NCBI RefSeq assembly: GCF_963662735.1
Contig: NZ_OY759744.1
Span: forward strand, 248,001-312,000
Direction of reading: 5' to 3'
DNA length: 64,000 nt
DNA from: an uncultured Methanoregula sp.
GTDB lineage: Archaea; Halobacteriota; Methanomicrobia; Methanomicrobiales; Methanospirillaceae
Below the pieces are notes generated by a model. It worked only from the letters and a program-made list of their open reading frames with translations. It was not told the DNA's origin and did not search any database. Both the position numbers and the translations under genes were made by a program. Shown in pieces: positions 60,332 to 64,000 of the stretch (the first letter of the stretch is position 1; every line of letters starts with the position of its first letter).

Positions 60332-60598
60332 TTAATGTTCGGCTGCAACTTTTGGGGATGCAGTCTCTGAAGAATAGTTCACCACAGGCATGGAATGTCC
60401 GTGGATATGGGTAACGATCTCGTCCCCGAGGGTGAGGAGAGCGTCCTTGTGGGCCTTCTTGTCCTTGTGAATGTGGACAGGTGAGATTTCAAGGGAATTG
60501 TACCGTTCGGTTTCGATTTCTTCACTGGTGATGCCTTCGTAATACTTCTTGATGTGAATCATCAGCATGTGTAGATGGAGTAACTCTTCCTTTTGCAC
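60332..60598 (-). CDS. UPF0058 family protein
   Basis: An 88-residue, mainly helical protein: QKEELLHLHMLMIHIKKYYE, then IHKDKKAHKDALLTLGDEIV. Matches UPF0058, a small family of euryarchaea without known function. The start is GTG 60598, since family members begin MQKEEL, and GAGAAGGTGATA precedes it. It is divergent to the ADP-ribosylglycohydrolase gene, with 52 bases between. Confidence 0.8.
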   Translation of the reverse strand: MQKEELLHLHMLMIHIKKYYEGITSEEIETERYNSLEISPVHIHKDKKAHKDALLTLGDEIVTHIHGHSMPVVNYSSETASPKVAAEH

Positions 60599-60650
60599 AC
60601 TATCACCTTCTCTAAACTGATCCTTTTTTTTATCGTGCACATATACCTTA

Positions 60651-61541
60651 TTGGTGAGATTTATAACAGGAAAACTGCGGCACGGGGGATCACTTGCTGC
60701 GCTCGCAATTGGGGATGCGTTGGGTGCGCCTTTGGAAGGATCTCCCCATATCGGGCCCTGGGTGACCGGAATGCTTCCCGGAGGGCGCCATTTCCGGAAA
60801 AAGGGGGAGGTAACCGATGATACCCTCCAGGCCATGGCTGTTGCAGAATCGCTTGGTACATGCAGGGGCTTTGACCAAAAAGACCTTATATCGCGCCTTA
60901 TTTCCGGGTACAAAAAGCGGCCGGCCTGGTATGGTCCGACATCCTCAATGTTCTTTGATCTGGTGCAATCCGGGACCCTGCCGCACCAGGCTGCATGGCT
61001 TGTCCACCGTCACCGGGGCTCGAGCCGGTCCAATGGGAGCGTGATGCGGGGATTCCCGCTGGGAATTTTTTATCCTGCACCACAGGTTTATGAGATGAGC
61101 CTGACCTGTTCGCGGATCACGCACCATGATCCCATAGCCGGTCACTGTTCTGCGTTCCTCAATACGATGGTAAGCGACCTGTGCCGTGGCGTTCCCCGGA
61201 AAACTGCGTTCCGGCATGCCCGGTCGCTCTGTACTGATCATGAAGTGCATGCAGTGCTGGGCTCGTACGATAACTATACTATAATTCCCGGTCTGGATGC
61301 AGTGGAATGCTCGCATGCCGCCCTCTCCTGTTTCATGCATGCGACAACGCTGGAGAACGCGATGCTCTCCGCCATCAATCTTGGCGGGGACACCGATACC
61401 GTGGGGGCATGTACCGGGGCGCTTGCCGGGGCATACTGGGGGCTCGAGGCAATACCTGAGCGGTGGTGCCGGGATCTCGAAGGATACGACGAGCTGGTGA
61501 ACCTGGCAGAACGGGTATGGCGGTGGCGGGTAGATCGGTGA
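60651..61541 (+). CDS. ADP-ribosylglycohydrolase family protein
   Basis: A 296-residue protein of the DraG/ARH fold, which removes ADP-ribose from proteins or other targets. Metal and substrate motifs: LAIGDALGAPLEGS, VTDDT (typical TDDT), SNGSVMRGFPLG, and NLGGDTDTVGACTGALAGAY. All expected acidic ligands are present. The start is TTG 60651 or GTG 60654. No ADP-ribosyltransferase lies nearby, so the target is unknown. Confidence 0.9.
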   Translation: MVRFITGKLRHGGSLAALAIGDALGAPLEGSPHIGPWVTGMLPGGRHFRKKGEVTDDTLQAMAVAESLGTCRGFDQKDLISRLISGYKKRPAWYGPTSSMFFDLVQSGTLPHQAAWLVHRHRGSSRSNGSVMRGFPLGIFYPAPQVYEMSLTCSRITHHDPIAGHCSAFLNTMVSDLCRGVPRKTAFRHARSLCTDHEVHAVLGSYDNYTIIPGLDAVECSHAALSCFMHATTLENAMLSAINLGGDTDTVGACTGALAGAYWGLEAIPERWCRDLEGYDELVNLAERVWRWRVDR

Positions 61542-61589
61542 AGGGCAACAGCAGGAATAGGTGTTCCCCTAATCTTTCTGACATTTTCA

Positions 61590-61710
61590 ACCAGAGTCCG
61601 GTTCATTTTTTTTGAGCAGGGTTTGATTGATCCGGATCCATTTTTCAACCACGATCAAGGGGTCGGCTGAAATGGTGAAACCGTGGCTTGATTGAAAATA
61701 TTCCATTACC
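61590..61710. repeat. diverged hairpin-family repeat
   Basis: TTTCAACCAGAGTCCGGTTC, later GGGTTTGATTGATCC, TTTTTCAACCACGATCAAGG and CTTGATTGAAAAT repeat the motif vocabulary of the array at 30095 (TTTCAACCAGA, TTTGATTGA, TTTTTCAA, CTTGATTGAAAA), without the central 20-base palindrome. It sits between convergent genes. Confidence 0.55.
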
Positions 61711-61740
61711 GTTTGAAAGGATCTTAAAAAAAGAGAGATT

Positions 61741-62187
61741 TCACACCGGCCGGATCTCAACAAGCTTGAATGAACGGCCCTTTTCGCAGATATCCGAGGC
61801 ATTGCCAAGCACATCGGTGACAATGTACTTCTCGCTGTCTACAACGCCCTCAGGGCGGCAGAGGGCAAAACTCCTGCAGTCGCTCTTGTTGCAGGAGAGA
61901 TCCGGCTTGATCTTGGAGTTGACAATCGCCATATCCGGGTTGATCAGGATCGTGATTGGCGCCTCCATCACTTCAACGGCAGTTGCCCCGTTGAGGTGGA
62001 CCATGCAATCGTGGTGAGTGGTGCGGACAGAAACGATCCGGTACTTCCTGCCTTTCTGGAGATTGTTGCAGGCCTTTTTCACCTTGCAGGTATCGCATTC
62101 GGGCGTTTCCCCTTCATAAATGAACTCAACGCCCTGTTTTGCGAGAACGGTCCCGACCAGTGTCACTTTCGTTTTTGCTTCTGCCAT
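61741..62187 (-). CDS. UPF0179 family protein
   Basis: A 148-residue protein with the UPF0179 pattern: VTLVGTVLAKQGVEFIYEGE, PECDTCKVKKACNNLQ, and later LSCNKSDCRSFALCRPEGVV. The six or so Cys suggest a metal or cluster site. Function unknown. egsA ends nine bases away on the same strand, so they are co-transcribed. Confidence 0.85.
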   Translation of the reverse strand: MAEAKTKVTLVGTVLAKQGVEFIYEGETPECDTCKVKKACNNLQKGRKYRIVSVRTTHHDCMVHLNGATAVEVMEAPITILINPDMAIVNSKIKPDLSCNKSDCRSFALCRPEGVVDSEKYIVTDVLGNASDICEKGRSFKLVEIRPV

Positions 62188-62196
62188 GCTCTCATC

Positions 62197-63285
62197 TCAC
62201 TCCCGGTAGAGCATCTGCACCAGATTCTCTGCCGATTCCCTGGTAATCCCCATATCAAATATGGTGAAGCGCTCCGGACGGATAGTCTTTGCCATCAGGA
62301 GTGCCTCGACGGCAACCGAGTCTTCGATCCCGACTTCGGCGGGGGTGGTCGGGGCCCCGATGCTTTTGAGCGATGCCCGGATCCCCCTCCAGTCGCCACC
62401 GTGGAGGTACATGGAGATGATGGTCCCGATCCCGCAGCTCTCGCCGTGAAGCGCTTTGCCCGGGGCAAGGCGGTCGAGGGCATGGGAGAACTTGTGCTCC
62501 CCTCCGCTCGCAGGCCTTGACGAGCCGGCAATGCTCATCGCAACCCCGCTTGAGACGAGCGCTTTTATCACGAGCCAAGCAGACTGCTCCTGGTGCGGCT
62601 TGATCAGGTGGGCATCCTTGACCAGGATCTCGGCAGTCATCTTCGATAAGGCAACCGCGTACTCGCTCATGGGCTCGCCCTTGACCCGGTGGGCAAGCTC
62701 CCAGTCGAGAATTGCCGTATAATTGGAGATCACGTCCGCACACCCGGCAGCCAGGAGCCGGTGCGGGGCCGTGGCGATGATCCCGGTATCGGCAACGATC
62801 GCGATCGGGGGTTCGGCCTCCAGCGAAGAATGTCCATCTTCCATTGGCACCGAGGCCCGTGCAGATGCAATGCCGTCGTGGGATGCGGCGGTGGGAACCG
62901 AGATGAACGGGAGATCGAGATTGTAGGAAACGATCTTTGCCGTATCGATCACCCGGCCGCCACCGACCCCGATGAGGAAATCCACATCTTTGGCCGCCTT
63001 CTCCCCGGCCTTGATGACCGCGATGTTGATCTCTTCGGCCAGGAACGGCGTTACGTCATACGAAGCCGACATAATGGACATGACCTTGTTTCCTGCAAGG
63101 CCCATGGTGCCCTTACCGGAAACGAGCAGCGCAGACGACCCGAGTTTGAGGTCCTCGCAGACCGCCGGGAGCTGGGTGAGAACATCGTGCCCGATCACGA
63201 CATCCCTGGGCAGCTGCATCCATTTGGACTTGTCAAAGACTTTGGGTTTGAGTAATTTTATTGCATCTGCGCTCATTCTTATCAT
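62197..63285 (-). CDS. egsA: glycerol-1-phosphate dehydrogenase
   Basis: A 362-residue NAD(P)-dependent enzyme of the iron-containing alcohol dehydrogenase superfamily. It reduces dihydroxyacetone phosphate to sn-glycerol-1-phosphate, the stereospecific backbone of archaeal lipids. Motifs: nucleotide-binding GVGGGRVIDTAK, metal ligands around TAASHDGIASARAS, SGGEHKFSHALD and LHGESCGIGTIISMYLHG. The start could be 63285 or 63276; both leave almost no space to the divergent DUF63 gene. Confidence 0.94.
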   Translation of the reverse strand: MIRMSADAIKLLKPKVFDKSKWMQLPRDVVIGHDVLTQLPAVCEDLKLGSSALLVSGKGTMGLAGNKVMSIMSASYDVTPFLAEEINIAVIKAGEKAAKDVDFLIGVGGGRVIDTAKIVSYNLDLPFISVPTAASHDGIASARASVPMEDGHSSLEAEPPIAIVADTGIIATAPHRLLAAGCADVISNYTAILDWELAHRVKGEPMSEYAVALSKMTAEILVKDAHLIKPHQEQSAWLVIKALVSSGVAMSIAGSSRPASGGEHKFSHALDRLAPGKALHGESCGIGTIISMYLHGGDWRGIRASLKSIGAPTTPAEVGIEDSVAVEALLMAKTIRPERFTIFDMGITRESAENLVQMLYRE

Positions 63286-63287
63286 GG

Positions 63288-64000
63288 ATGATTAGTGATT
63301 TCATCTACAAATACTACATCGATCCCATACGATACGAGCAACCCTATAATGCTGTAGAAACGATCACCTACGCGCTCATCCTCATTGCAGCGGTCTATCT
63401 CATCTACCGCTGGTTCAGGAAATCGGAGTTTCCTCTCGACGGGCCGTTCGTGCTCGCCACCATTCCCTACGTGATCTTCGGCGGGGTCCTCCGGGTAGTC
63501 CAGGACACCCACATGATCCAATCGGATCTCCAGTTTGCCATTGTCACGCCGTTCATTTATTTTGTCATCTTCTTCTATACCTTCGCAATCCTCCTCCTTT
63601 CCCGGTTCCTGGAAAAACAGGGGTTCTGCGATACGTACCTTAAACCCTATGCCGGGATCGGCATTTTCTCGGTCTTCTGCGTAGCACTCGTGCTGGCAGC
63701 ATGGGGAATGACCCATACACGGATCGACCTGTTCGTCCTTGCCATCATCCCGCTGATGGCAACTGTCGCAACCGCTGCAGTCTTTTTGTTCATGCGGTAC
63801 GTGCTGCGCTGGGAGTACGTCACCGATCCCCTCTACATAACGCTCCTCTTCGGCCAGCTGCTGGATGCAAGTGCAACCAGTTACGGCATCGACCTGCACC
63901 CGTCCGTCCATTACATTGAACAGCATGTTGTCGGATCGGCCCTTATCGATTGGGCGCACACCGCTTTCGTGATGTTCCCCTTAAAACTGGTAGTCCTGTT
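63288..64000 (+). CDS. DUF63 membrane protein (runs off right edge)
   Basis: At least 237 residues, incomplete at the right edge. Start MISDFIYKYYIDPIRYEQPY, then several membrane helices (YALILIAAVYLIYRWF, FVLATIPYVIFGGVLRVVQD, TPFIYFVIFFYTFAILLL, GIFSVFCVALVLAAWG). The pattern matches the archaeal DUF63 family. Function unknown. Its ATG is two bases from the egsA start, so each promoter must lie within the other gene or leave a leaderless message. Confidence 0.8.
   Translation, partial: MISDFIYKYYIDPIRYEQPYNAVETITYALILIAAVYLIYRWFRKSEFPLDGPFVLATIPYVIFGGVLRVVQDTHMIQSDLQFAIVTPFIYFVIFFYTFAILLLSRFLEKQGFCDTYLKPYAGIGIFSVFCVALVLAAWGMTHTRIDLFVLAIIPLMATVATAAVFLFMRYVLRWEYVTDPLYITLLFGQLLDASATSYGIDLHPSVHYIEQHVVGSALIDWAHTAFVMFPLKLVVL

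Overview
The window looks like chromosome of a methanogenic archaeon of the Methanomicrobiales, most plausibly Methanoregula-like. I infer this from split RNA polymerase genes (H, B'', B', A', A''), archaeal leucyl-tRNA synthetase, glycerol-1-phosphate dehydrogenase, geranylgeranyl reductase, endonuclease Q, aIF2-alpha, Nop10, GINS, PriS and Elp3, families such as DUF473, DUF5611, UPF0179 and UPF0058, and many IPT/TIG, PEGA, PKD and PGF-pre-PGF surface proteins. No virus, plasmid, transposase or CRISPR array is visible.

Layout. 1-3.8 kb: two exported proteins (one unrecognised, one Kelch-like propeller) flanked by copies of a G-run/C-run element. 3.8-7.7 kb: an accessory islet with a hicB-hicA pair and a very AT-rich gene for a 1115-residue HD-domain plus Hsp90-type ATPase protein. 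7.9-12.7 kb: PIN-ATPase-KH protein and leuS. 13.3-21.1 kb: two large IPT/TIG proteins; the second (about 2060 residues) carries two seven-blade LVIVD propellers, each placed inside an IPT domain, and a homogenised 288-bp tandem array. 21.8-29.7 kb: ion channel, YkgJ protein, propeller protein, zinc-ribbon array protein, DUF5611, PAC2, DUF473 and two PEGA surface proteins. 29.9-30.8 kb: tRNA-Arg and a 281-bp hairpin-rich tandem repeat. 30.8-39.2 kb: rpoH-rpoB2-rpoB1-rpoA1-rpoA2-rpl30e-nusA on the minus strand, preceded by tRNA-Lys. 39.3-42.5 kb: two paralogous response regulators, a roadblock protein, MinD with a small membrane partner, and tRNA-Pro. 42.5-46.8 kb: DUF89 protein, NfeD, slipin and a site-2 protease with an orphan copy of its own 3' end. 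46.8-50.3 kb: two PKD-type surface genes (one broken) interleaved with orphan copies of the rnhB 3' end, then rnhB. 50.3-54.6 kb: TrkA-like protein, geranylgeranyl reductase with an overlapping ferredoxin, endonuclease Q and peroxiredoxin. 54.7-60.3 kb: information-processing cluster elp3-priS-GINS-rpl44e-rps27e-aIF2A-nop10-PAC2. 60.3-64 kb: UPF0058, ADP-ribosylglycohydrolase, UPF0179, egsA and a DUF63 membrane protein that runs off the right edge.

How it fits together. Most genes are housekeeping: transcription, translation initiation, replication priming, tRNA modification and archaeal lipid synthesis (EgsA makes the glycerol-1-phosphate backbone; the reductase with its ferredoxin saturates the isoprenoid chains). 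The accessory part is dominated by cell-surface adhesin-like proteins with short hydrophobic C-terminal tails, by repeat families, and by one possible defence or stress gene (the HD/Hsp90 protein beside HicBA). The most unusual signals are the propeller-in-IPT architecture, the hairpin repeat family, and the orphan 3' gene tails around rnhB and the site-2 protease.
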